NCBI GenBank assembly: GCA_029261305.1
Contig: JAJDBO010000163.1
Location: 1 to 9,790 of the forward strand
DNA from: Nitrospirales bacterium
Lineage (GTDB): Bacteria; Nitrospirota; Nitrospiria; Nitrospirales; UBA8639
Reading direction: 5' to 3'
DNA: 9,790 bases
Of the stretch, positions 1 through 5,889 are shown piece after piece. The position numbers and the translations under genes were made by a program. Numbering within the stretch: the stretch's first letter is position 1; the number at the start of each line of letters is the position of its first letter. The notes under the pieces were generated by a model, which was not told the origin of the DNA, ran no database searches, and saw only the letters and a program-made list of their open reading frames with translations.

Positions 1-149
1 CCCTGCTCCACTCGTGCTAAGACATCTGGCAAGGTCAGAATGGAGCTCTGGATCTCTCCTGTCGATTGTTCTGCTGTTCCTTCCGCCCACACGTGGGTCA
101 GGGGGAATACGGTTAACCACAGGACTACAGCTATTGGTATATTCTTCAT
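1..149 (-). CDS. TolC-like outer-membrane efflux protein, N-terminal fragment (runs off the window)
   Basis: An open frame on the minus strand starts with ATG at 149 and stays open to the window edge (49 codons visible). The first 23 or so residues form a classical signal peptide: MKN, then a hydrophobic stretch with VVLWLTVF, ending near VWAEG. After an acidic and polar linker comes LTLPDVLARVEQ, which resembles the opening of mature TolC-family proteins, where TL..AL.RA.. begins the first periplasmic helix. The start is supported by a strong ribosome site, GAGAGGAG, a few bases upstream. It lies 61 bp downstream of the HlyD-type adaptor in the same direction, as expected for an adaptor/outer-membrane-channel pair in an efflux or type I secretion operon. 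Seen: the frame, signal peptide and ribosome site. Inferred: TolC identity, from one short motif plus context. It could be another exported protein. Confidence 0.7.
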   Translation of the reverse strand, partial: MKNIPIAVVLWLTVFPLTHVWAEGTAEQSTGEIQSSILTLPDVLARVEQ

Positions 150-210
150 CAAGACTCCTCTCTTCGTTTGCCTTCTCGCACGTATCTCAACTTTATGGTT
201 TTCTTTTGTG

Positions 211-1638
211 CTACTTGCTCGGGCGCCCAGCTTTTGGCAGGAATACATCGGTGAACCCCTTTTCTCCTGTTTCATAATCTGCCGGAAACAAATTGAATCG
301 GCGCCACATTTCATACCAGAGAGGCACTCGATTCAGGATGACCCACCCCTTCACTTGTGTTCCCTGTCTGACTTGATCTTGAGGTGGCCAGCTTCGACGT
401 TGCGTGTCAGGCTCCACCCATAAGCGAAATTTTCCATTGGCCGAGGGGGATTGGTCCACGACCTGAATGCGACCATCGTAGGTACCAGCCATCAATTCCG
501 GCCATGCCGGGATTGGAATGGCCGGGATGCCATGAAGGAGCAACCGGACTGGTCGGCCTTGTTTCAAGAGTGGGGCATCAATCGCATCTGCCCACATTTC
601 CACGGCTCGCGTCGCACTCAACGGCACGATTGTGAATAACAAATCTCCGGGATGCACGATTTCACCAGGGCCGACTGGCGTGAGACGGACCACGGTGCCA
701 TCGAGGGGTGCCCTCACGCGACTGGCCACCCGCCTTTGCATGGCATTGGACCGTTTCAATTCCAAATCTGCTAATTCTTCAGAGGCCTTGGCCGCATCAC
801 CCAATGCAGAGGCTCTTTGCGATCTCATATCCAGGTCTCTCTGGACCAATTCCGCCCCAATTTGTGCACCTCCGTGTGCCAAGGCTCGTCGTGATTGTTG
901 TACTTCGCGGAGCATGGCTTCGGCTTCCCTCAGTTCAGCGCGAGTAGCGGTCTCAGCTTGAATGGCGAGTTCGAGGTCCCGCCGCGAGAGCAACCCTTCT
1001 GCTTCTAGAACCCGCGAGCGTTCTAGATTGAGTTTGGCGGTTTCTTCAGCCACTTTCGCGCCGGCCATGCGTTGCTCCGAACTTTGGATTTTATTGTCGC
1101 CCTCGGATACTCGTGCACCGGCTGATGTCGTGGCCGCATGGGTGAGATTCGTCATCTCGTCAAGACCTTCGGCCAAAATTTCTGCACGGTCCAAGGCAGC
1201 TGCACGTCGTTGTTTCAGGGCGACACCAGATTGATCTAACCGTTCCAACAGATCGGGAGCCATGAATTCTGGATTCACATCTTCCAGCTCAAGCACGAGG
1301 TCTCCTTTCTTCACGGCCATTCCTTCATTGACGTGCCACGTGTGAATGCGCCCATTAATCTGCGCATGAATTTCTTGTGGGCGTTCAGCCGGCGAATATG
1401 CTGACAGTTGGCCTTGCACGGTGACAGTTTGTGTCCACGGCACAAAACTTACGGTCACCCCCAAGACCATAAACAGCGCCATTGCTGAGCGTGCCGCAGT
1501 GTGCAATCGCCGAGGAATTCTTACGGCAGCGGGGGACCTCAGCCGTTTGGTTCGAGGGAAAGAATGCGCCCCAAACGGCCCAACTCCCTGCCTCGTCTCA
1601 AAATCTCTTGGCTCTTTTGTGTTTGCAATAGTGTTCAT
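211..1638 (-). CDS. HlyD-family periplasmic adaptor (membrane fusion protein)
   Basis: The 475-residue protein has the layout of an inner-membrane-anchored adaptor that bridges a pump to a TolC-type channel across the periplasm. It has a basic cytoplasmic N-terminus of about 50 residues and a single membrane segment near residues 51-68 (SAMALFMVLGVTVSFVPW). The first biotinyl-lipoyl half is at about 90-120 (GRIHTWHVNEGMAVKKGD), followed by a long Ala/Glu/Arg-rich coiled-coil hairpin at about 125-305. The second lipoyl half is at 308-340 (RAPLDGTVVRL, then GEIVHPGDLLFTIV), and a beta-barrel and membrane-proximal region follows. A TolC-like gene lies 61 bp downstream. No ATPase or RND pump gene is visible on either side, so substrate and pump type are unknown. 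The ribosome site is weak (AGAGA) and sits directly after a terminator-like hairpin, so expression may be conditional. The ATG at 1638 is preferred because it keeps the basic N-terminus; a later start is possible. Confidence 0.9.
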   Translation of the reverse strand: MNTIANTKEPRDFETRQGVGPFGAHSFPRTKRLRSPAAVRIPRRLHTAARSAMALFMVLGVTVSFVPWTQTVTVQGQLSAYSPAERPQEIHAQINGRIHTWHVNEGMAVKKGDLVLELEDVNPEFMAPDLLERLDQSGVALKQRRAAALDRAEILAEGLDEMTNLTHAATTSAGARVSEGDNKIQSSEQRMAGAKVAEETAKLNLERSRVLEAEGLLSRRDLELAIQAETATRAELREAEAMLREVQQSRRALAHGGAQIGAELVQRDLDMRSQRASALGDAAKASEELADLELKRSNAMQRRVASRVRAPLDGTVVRLTPVGPGEIVHPGDLLFTIVPLSATRAVEMWADAIDAPLLKQGRPVRLLLHGIPAIPIPAWPELMAGTYDGRIQVVDQSPSANGKFRLWVEPDTQRRSWPPQDQVRQGTQVKGWVILNRVPLWYEMWRRFNLFPADYETGEKGFTDVFLPKAGRPSK

Positions 1639-1645
1639 GGTCTCT

Positions 1646-1676
1646 AAAAAAAGTCCCCTTGTTTATGAGGGGACTT
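1646..1676 (-). terminator. Intrinsic terminator-like hairpin just before the HlyD start codon
   Basis: A perfect 9-bp inverted repeat, AAGTCCCCT (1651-1659) and AGGGGACTT (1668-1676), has an 8-nt loop. On the minus strand it is followed at once by a run of seven T (the A-run at 1646-1652, two of which also belong to the stem). This is the form of a rho-independent terminator acting on minus-strand transcripts. It should end read-through from the lipoprotein gene. It lies only 7 nt before the HlyD ATG, so HlyD transcripts starting upstream must also cross it. Confidence 0.75.
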
Positions 1677-1710
1677 GGAATTCGATCACAGGTTCTTTTA
1701 TCTGAAGTGT

Positions 1711-1743
1711 AGGGGAGACCGGATCAAAACCCCGGTCTCCTCT
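1711..1743. other. Strong stem-loop in the lipoprotein-HlyD intergenic region
   Basis: The inverted repeat GGAGACCGG (1714-1722) and CCGGTCTCC (1732-1740) has a 9-nt loop. It extends to about 12 bp through a G-T pair and two further pairs (1711-1713 with 1741-1743). Neither strand has a T-run after it, so it is not a canonical intrinsic terminator. It may protect the 3' end of the lipoprotein mRNA, aid factor-dependent termination, or belong to a leader in front of HlyD. It is 60 bp past the lipoprotein stop codon. Confidence 0.6.
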
Positions 1744-1802
1744 ACGAGGGCTACCTAGCATCTCTATCATTTATTTTTCCTTGTCGATCTTGGTTATCAA
1801 GA

Positions 1803-2021
1803 TTATCCCCACTCTTTTACTGTATCATAGGTTGGCTGTTCTTGGGTTGGATATTCGCTGTCATGGGCTTCTTCTTCATTATTAGGGGGTCCTGGTCCCG
1901 ATAAGAATTGATCCATGTCATCCAAATTTTTGACCCCACAACTGACGAGACTGCTTAACCCAAAAAGGATCACAAAGCTTAACATCCAAAATCCTGTATT
2001 CTGTGCAATGGTGCTGTTCAT
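1803..2021 (-). CDS. Small lipoprotein of unknown function (72 aa)
   Basis: Starting at ATG 2021, the protein opens with MNSTIAQNTGFWMLSFVILFGLSSLVSC, a lipoprotein signal peptide whose LVSC lipobox predicts a lipidated Cys at residue 28. The mature part is about 44 residues, strongly acidic and Pro/Glu-rich (FLSGPGPPNNEEEAHDSEYP), ending TVKEWG. I recognise no domain. The frame extends upstream to an ATG at 2147, but a near-perfect ribosome site (AAGGAGG at 2029-2035, 7 nt from ATG 2021) and the signal peptide fix the shorter start. The extra codons also run through an AT-rich promoter-like block (2112-2164). Its upstream region is a paralogue of the one before the exported protein at 5099-5590, suggesting shared control. 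Likely a small envelope protein; partner unknown. Confidence 0.8.
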   Translation of the reverse strand: MNSTIAQNTGFWMLSFVILFGLSSLVSCGVKNLDDMDQFLSGPGPPNNEEEAHDSEYPTQEQPTYDTVKEWG

Positions 2022-2028
2022 GATCTTT

Positions 2029-2035
2029 CCTCCTT
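2029..2035 (-). promoter_or_regulatory. Ribosome binding site fixing the lipoprotein start
   Basis: AAGGAGG on the minus strand lies 7 nt before the ATG at 2021. It supports the 72-residue reading over the 114-residue extension, whose own upstream sequence has no purine-rich site. Confidence 0.85.
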
Positions 2036-2164
2036 GTTTCTTTGGGGCAATATCTTTGTTTCTGCCATTTCTGCATGGATCAGCTTCATGTCTATGTTTA
2101 CCCAGAACCTCATACATAAACAAATATATAATATTGTATTGATACATTCATTTTTTAAATGTAT
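2033..2164 (-). promoter_or_regulatory. Duplicated promoter/leader module, copy A (upstream of the lipoprotein)
   Basis: The core is the AT-rich block 2112-2164, which matches 5826-5878 at 44 of 53 positions with no gaps; the first 21 positions are identical and include TATAAT on the plus strand (2127-2132). The core is bounded by inverted ATACAT (2112-2117) and ATGTAT (2159-2164). It also contains the palindrome TGTAT-TG-ATACA (2136-2147). After a 48-nt spacer on the minus-strand side (46 nt in copy B) a second short block is shared: 2050-2063 matches 5766-5779 at 13 of 14 positions. A shared CCTTGTTTC follows (2033-2041). No plus-strand gene follows this copy before 2355, so it most likely serves the minus-strand lipoprotein. 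Exact -35, -10 and start positions cannot be fixed by reading. Confidence 0.7.
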
Positions 2165-2354
2165 TGCCACACCAGGCATGTTTTAATTGGAGAAATATTT
2201 TAGATGCGAGCGTGAACGTTTTGGGTCAAGAAGGCTGAAAACATTCTCCGGATGAGCCCTGGATAGAAAAGTGATGAGATGGGAAGAGAAAACTTCCATT
2301 GAAGAGGACCTCAAGTATAAGAGGTTTTAGACTGGGTCAGAAGGAAAGCTTACG
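2165..2354. other. Non-coding gap between module A and the SthA stop codon
   Basis: I find no supportable gene in this 190-bp stretch. Weak inverted repeats are present: GGAAG/CTTCC at 2282-2297 and ACCTC/GAGGT at 2308-2325, the latter followed by TTTTA on the plus strand. Each has only a 5-bp stem, so neither is a convincing terminator for sthA. Confidence 0.5.
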
Positions 2355-3764
2355 TCAATAGTGTAGTTTGTTATAGGCATCGAGGGCTGCAACTTTGTAG
2401 CATTCAGCCAGGGTTGGGTAGTTAAAAACTGTCTTCATAAAATAGTCCAATCCTCCCCCCAATCCCATGACGGCTTGTCCCACATGAATGAGTTCTGTTG
2501 CGCCTGTGCCAATGCCATGCACTCCCAGTAGGCGATGATCCTCACGATGGAATAACATTTTAAAGAAACCAGTATGGTCGCCCATAATTCCTCCGCGTGC
2601 AATTTCCCTATATCGAGCGATTCCCGTTTCATAAGGAATTTTTTCTTTAGTCAAGTCTTGCTCCGTTTTCCCTACCATGGAAATTTCGGGAATTGAGTAA
2701 ATCCCAATGGGAAAATGATCAACCATTGGTTCAGTGGGAACATCAAAGGCGTAACAGGCAGCCAACCGGCCTTGTTCGGAAGAGGTTGCGGCTAAGCTGG
2801 GATAGCCAATGACATCACCTGCAGCATAAATATGTGGGACCTCCGTTTGGAAATGATCGTCCACTTGCAATCGGCCTCGGTCATCGACTTCCAGCCCGGC
2901 TGCATGCACGTTAAGGGTTTTGGTGGCGCCTAAGCGACCTATGGAATACAGCACGAGATCGGAGACCAAACGTTTGCCTGATTCCAGATGAAGAATGGTT
3001 CGGGTTCGAGGGTCAGTTGAACACTCAAGGTGATCAACTTTTTCGTTCAAACGAAACAAGACATTCTTGTTTCGCATCTGGTGGATCAATTCGTCTACGA
3101 TTTCGGAGTCGAGGAACTCCAAGGGGCGAGCTTTGCCATCAACCACCGTCACCTCAATCCCCAAATCAGCAAACATGGAAGCATATTCAATACCAATTAC
3201 TCCTGCCCCGACTACCGCCATGGTTTTAGGTAAATGTTCGAGACGGAGCACACCGTCACTATTAATCACCAATTTTCCATCCTCAGGGACGCCGGGAGGC
3301 GGGGTAGGAATCGTACCCACGGCAACGAGGACCTTGTTGGTCGTGATCTTCGTGCCCCCTTGACTAGATACGATGTGAAGAGTATGCGGGTCGAGAAAGG
3401 CAGCATCACCCTTAATCATGGAGACATTATTTCGGAACAGTTGATCCTCCAATACATTGCCCTCAGTGCGAATCACTTCTTTGACCCGAGAAAGGAGTTG
3501 GTTGGCTGTCGGGCGGCCGGAGGGAGATATCCCATGTTTCTGAAGGAGGTCCTGATAATAGGAGAAGGCGAGAACGGCCTCACGAAATGTCTTGCTCGGG
3601 ATGGTTCCGGTGTCGAGACAGGTACCCCCGACGACTCGTCGCTTTTCAATCACGGCGACCTTTTTCCCCAGTTTGGCCGCCTGCACTGCTGCCCGTTGTC
3701 CAGCGGGCCCACTCCCGATACAAACAAGATCAAAATCATAATTGTTTCTTGGGGTAGTGGTCAT
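2355..3764 (-). CDS. sthA: Soluble pyridine nucleotide transhydrogenase (Si-specific NAD(P)+ transhydrogenase)
   Basis: This cytoplasmic FAD flavoprotein is expected to exchange hydride between NADPH and NAD+, balancing the two pools. Residues are counted from ATG 3764. It has the FAD dinucleotide fold GSGPAGQRAA (17-26), the pseudo-redox site GGTCLDTGTIPSK (46-58), the second nucleotide fold VVGAGVIGIEYA (184-195), the FAD-binding AAGDVIGYPSLA (314-325), and the C-terminal dimer domain with FNYPTLAE (448-455). The redox site keeps only one Cys, whereas disulfide reductases such as lipoamide dehydrogenase have CxxxxC. This and GTIPSK match E. coli SthA. At 469 residues it is close to the 466 of E. 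coli SthA. The frame extends to an ATG at 3833, but the Ser/Arg-rich extra 23 residues are atypical; AGGA lies 12 nt before 3764. It follows a nucleotidyltransferase gene after 167 bp, so it may have its own promoter. Confidence 0.9.
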   Translation of the reverse strand: MTTTPRNNYDFDLVCIGSGPAGQRAAVQAAKLGKKVAVIEKRRVVGGTCLDTGTIPSKTFREAVLAFSYYQDLLQKHGISPSGRPTANQLLSRVKEVIRTEGNVLEDQLFRNNVSMIKGDAAFLDPHTLHIVSSQGGTKITTNKVLVAVGTIPTPPPGVPEDGKLVINSDGVLRLEHLPKTMAVVGAGVIGIEYASMFADLGIEVTVVDGKARPLEFLDSEIVDELIHQMRNKNVLFRLNEKVDHLECSTDPRTRTILHLESGKRLVSDLVLYSIGRLGATKTLNVHAAGLEVDDRGRLQVDDHFQTEVPHIYAAGDVIGYPSLAATSSEQGRLAACYAFDVPTEPMVDHFPIGIYSIPEISMVGKTEQDLTKEKIPYETGIARYREIARGGIMGDHTGFFKMLFHREDHRLLGVHGIGTGATELIHVGQAVMGLGGGLDYFMKTVFNYPTLAECYKVAALDAYNKLHY

Positions 3765-3931
3765 TTCGCTTCGTTTCCTACGAGAGGCCTCGGAGGCGGT
3801 AGAGCAGGACCAAGCCTCTGGCGTGTTCGACATAACGTGTTTGTCTTTGCGCTCAGAGACTTCTCTCCTCTCAATATCGGTGCCTCTAAATTTCGAGTTC
3901 TCCCGTAAAAGATCATAACGAATTCCCCTGT

Positions 3932-4960
3932 TTAAAAAGGAAGAGTATGGTTGGCGACTCTTTGTCCAACATTTCTCCCCTCCGGGGTGAGAACTGTAGC
4001 TGAGTACTGGGAATCAGGAGAAGTGACTGAAAATGGTGGTTTCCTCCCAATGAGATGTAATGTTTCCTGAATTCGCTCGGGCCTTCCCCAATCGCACCAC
4101 AGGACGTTCTGGAGTTCCATAACTGCCAGTTGCTCTACGGCTTGTTCTAAAAAATCCGAGGAAAAATTCTGATCCGGCATATCTTCATAAATTGCCTCAA
4201 GAATTGCACCTTCGCGTGGAGTGTCAATGGCTTCACTTAACGTGGAAAAGCGTTCCATTATTGCCGGAAAGCATTGCCATCCTGCCAACCACAGGGTTTC
4301 CACTTTGGCAACCACGATCATAGTATTCCATAAGTATCCACCGGCCAGGTTGGACCAGCGTAATCGCGAAGTGGGTTTTTCTTCGAAAGCGGTGACTGAA
4401 TGAAGTTCGATCCCGCTTGTCCATCCCATCCGATTTCTTTTTTCGATCCACCCATAATCGGCGTCCATTCTGGTCGGTGTGGCTCCAAAGAGGAAAATTC
4501 TGTCACTCCAGTGCTCGGTGGCACGTACAGCGGCGCTGACATGGTTCAAGAATAAGCCTTCAGGAAAGATGAAATGATCGGCGGGATACACAATGACCGT
4601 TGCATCTTTATTGATGGAACGAATGTAGGTCAAAGGAAAGAAGACTCCAGCGGCTGTGCCACGATTTTCTGGTTGGAAAATGAATCGACCTTTTGTATTG
4701 GGGTGCCCCTTGCGGCCGAGCATTGATTTATGCGAATGCGCCATGACGGTCACCTTTTGATGTTCCCTAGTCAGCCGGTCTGCTCGATCCAAAGTATGTT
4801 GCAACATGGAGCGAGTCCCAACGAAGGTACAATATTGTTTGGGAAGGTGCCGACCAAGCCATTGCTCAATACAAGGCTTCATCCGCTCCCCGTCACCACC
4901 TGATAGTATAATGGACCACAAATTGTTCGATGTCGATAACGCACCATTTGAGACGCTCAT
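3932..4960 (-). CDS. Mannose-1-phosphate guanylyltransferase-like sugar-nucleotidyltransferase
   Basis: The 342-residue protein shows the GT-A-like nucleotidyltransferase signature series in the right order: LSGGDGERMKP (19-29, GGxGxR pyrophosphorylase loop), PKQY (40-43), NRGTAAG (99-105, nucleotide-binding), PADH (126-129, metal Asp), YGWIE (169-173), FEEKP (192-196), LWNTMI (210-215) and WCDWG (288-292). These fit GDP-mannose pyrophosphorylases, which make GDP-mannose from mannose-1-phosphate and GTP for polysaccharide synthesis. The loop, however, is GGDGERMKP rather than the usual GGSGTRLWP, and there is no isomerase domain as in two-domain ManC proteins. Substrate is therefore uncertain; it could use another sugar-1-phosphate. 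The start is supported by AGGGAG about 7 nt upstream. It lies 138 bp after the exported-protein gene, across a strong hairpin. Confidence 0.8.
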   Translation of the reverse strand: MSVSNGALSTSNNLWSIILSGGDGERMKPCIEQWLGRHLPKQYCTFVGTRSMLQHTLDRADRLTREHQKVTVMAHSHKSMLGRKGHPNTKGRFIFQPENRGTAAGVFFPLTYIRSINKDATVIVYPADHFIFPEGLFLNHVSAAVRATEHWSDRIFLFGATPTRMDADYGWIEKRNRMGWTSGIELHSVTAFEEKPTSRLRWSNLAGGYLWNTMIVVAKVETLWLAGWQCFPAIMERFSTLSEAIDTPREGAILEAIYEDMPDQNFSSDFLEQAVEQLAVMELQNVLWCDWGRPERIQETLHLIGRKPPFSVTSPDSQYSATVLTPEGRNVGQRVANHTLPF

Positions 4961-5042
4961 GTTCTTCTCCCTCGTTCAGTGAAATCATTGTTCCTAAAAA
5001 TTAATGATTTCATATGGGTATCGATCCAGTACCGATAGGCTC

Positions 5043-5076
5043 GAAACCCCTGGGTCCGAAAGGCCCCAGGGGTTTC
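5043..5076. other. Strong 12-bp stem-loop between two minus-strand genes
   Basis: GAAACCCCTGGG (5043-5054) pairs perfectly with CCCAGGGGTTTC (5065-5076). The loop TCCGAAAGGC can add two more C-G pairs closed by a GAAA tetraloop. It sits 22 bp past the stop of the exported-protein gene and 82 bp before the nucleotidyltransferase start. There is no T-run on either side, so it may be an mRNA 3'-end stabiliser or a factor-assisted terminator. Confidence 0.65.
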
Positions 5077-5098
5077 AGGACTCTAAGATTTGGCTGGG

Positions 5099-5590
5099 TT
5101 ACCAGCCCCAGAGATCTTCTTCCTCCATCCAATCACTTCTCATGAACGATTTGTGCGCAGGATGTCGTGAGGATTGGTCCGTGCCGGTTGTTATAGCTTT
5201 TTGGGAGGGTACGTGGCCTGGCATGCTGGCTTCTGTCTTGCGGAGGGAGACAAGAGCCTCTTGATGATGCCATTTCGCCAATTTCATCATCTCGTCAGCT
5301 TCTTTGAGTCTTCGATCTATGAGTTTGTTTACTCCGGCTTGGTCCACCGCCTTAACCTGGAGATAGGGTAAAATGAGCGTCTCTATATTCTCCATCCCCC
5401 TTGCTTCTGCTTGTAGAAGGCGAGACTCCTCTTCGAACCGCTTGACAGCGCCCATGTGGTCACTCGCGGTCCAAGACCCGTATTCTTTGGTATCTGTGAT
5501 CATGGTGCCTTTAATAAAGTTCGTCTCGGCATGTCCGACTGAACTTCCCACGAGGAATATACAGACAATGAATAATGTGATCCTTTTCAT
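5099..5590 (-). CDS. Exported helical protein of unknown function (163 aa)
   Basis: I do not recognise this family. The protein starts MKRITLFIVCIFLVGSSVGHA, a clear signal peptide with likely cleavage after GHA (residue 21), so it should be periplasmic or secreted. The mature part is charged and probably mostly helical at 45-120 (RFEEESRLLQAEARGMENIE, LKEADEMMKLAKWHHQEAL). It then becomes polar and ends with an acidic aromatic tail, DWMEEEDLWGW. No Cys or metal-binding cluster is seen in the mature part. The ATG at 5590 has a good GGAGG site 8 nt upstream. It is divergent from the LysR gene and has a long leader that begins with a copy of the module found before the lipoprotein at 1803-2021. 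That arrangement makes it a natural candidate target of the regulator, as an inference from position only. Confidence 0.8.
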   Translation of the reverse strand: MKRITLFIVCIFLVGSSVGHAETNFIKGTMITDTKEYGSWTASDHMGAVKRFEEESRLLQAEARGMENIETLILPYLQVKAVDQAGVNKLIDRRLKEADEMMKLAKWHHQEALVSLRKTEASMPGHVPSQKAITTGTDQSSRHPAHKSFMRSDWMEEEDLWGW

Positions 5591-5658
5591 GATAAACCTC
5601 CAACTCTTTGCGTGAATGGGTGGGTAAATAGGAAGTTGTACACCTTCCCAATTCTCTT

Positions 5659-5754
5659 TCCTGGCTGAGCTCCTCCAGGATACAACTGGAAACAGTTGTC
5701 ATGTTTCCAAGCTCAAAGGGGTTACGATTGCTATGCCCTGGCGATGAACCCCTT
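5659..5754 (-). other. Leader region with several inverted repeats, partly overlapping
   Basis: The leader of the exported-protein gene holds four inverted repeats. AAGGGGTT (5716-5723) pairs with AACCCCTT (5747-5754), with an inner 5-bp stem (5727-5731 with 5741-5745). GGAAACA (5688-5694) pairs with TGTTTCC (5702-5708). ACAACTG (5682-5688) pairs with CAGTTGT (5693-5699) around a 4-nt loop. TCCTGG (5659-5664) pairs with CCAGGA (5675-5680). The second and third share bases and cannot form together. This resembles a switching 5' leader, but no known riboswitch class is recognised. Confidence 0.45.
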
Positions 5755-5878
5755 GTTTCGTTTCCATATCTATGTTTCTCCCCTTTCCTAATTGTGTGGG
5801 TATGTTGTATTAACGCCCATTCCGAATACATAAACAAATATATAATCTGTCATTGATTCATCCAAATTTTAGATGTAT
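5751..5878 (-). promoter_or_regulatory. Duplicated promoter/leader module, copy B (between the exported-protein gene and the LysR gene)
   Basis: The core 5826-5878 is collinear with 2112-2164 (44/53 identical, no gaps). It carries the same inverted ATACAT/ATGTAT ends and TATAAT on the plus strand (5841-5846). The shared leader block follows on the minus side (5766-5779), then CCTTGTTTC (5751-5759). The core ends 11 bp before the LysR start codon and lies 235 bp upstream of the exported-protein start. It could therefore drive or repress either gene; a LysR-type autoregulatory site in a divergent promoter region would fit. In copy A the sequence AAGGAGG next to CCTTGTTTC (read on the minus strand) is the lipoprotein ribosome site; here it has changed to AAGGGG and is part of a hairpin. 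Confidence 0.7.
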
Positions 5879-5889
5879 AGTTTTCCCCT

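Noticed and set aside
2022..2147. The 42-codon upstream extension of the lipoprotein frame
   Set aside because: It starts inside the AT-rich duplicated block, has no ribosome site, and would bury the signal peptide. Copy B has an in-frame stop at the aligned place.
2112..2164. Module copies as an insertion sequence or miniature transposon
   Set aside because: The ends are short inverted hexamers only, with no visible target-site duplication. Both copies are placed and oriented upstream of genes, which fits regulation better, although a mobile origin cannot be excluded without a genome search.
3765..3833. The 23-codon N-terminal extension of SthA
   Set aside because: It has no ribosome site before ATG 3833, and the extra residues are atypical of the family. 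ATG 3764 gives the normal length.
3234..3908. A 224-codon plus-strand frame opposite sthA
   Set aside because: It is antisense to a confident gene and its translation shows no domain or consistent composition; it is a shadow frame.
5023..5040. Inverted repeat TATCG/CGATA near the 5043-5076 hairpin
   Set aside because: Only 5 bp with a long loop; this is expected by chance.
5511..5837. A 108-codon minus-strand frame starting within module B
   Set aside because: It overlaps the well-supported exported-protein gene in another frame, has no signal or domain, and runs through a leader full of inverted repeats. The short likeness (KHRY/KHRH) to the extended lipoprotein frame reflects DNA similarity of the module, not shared coding.
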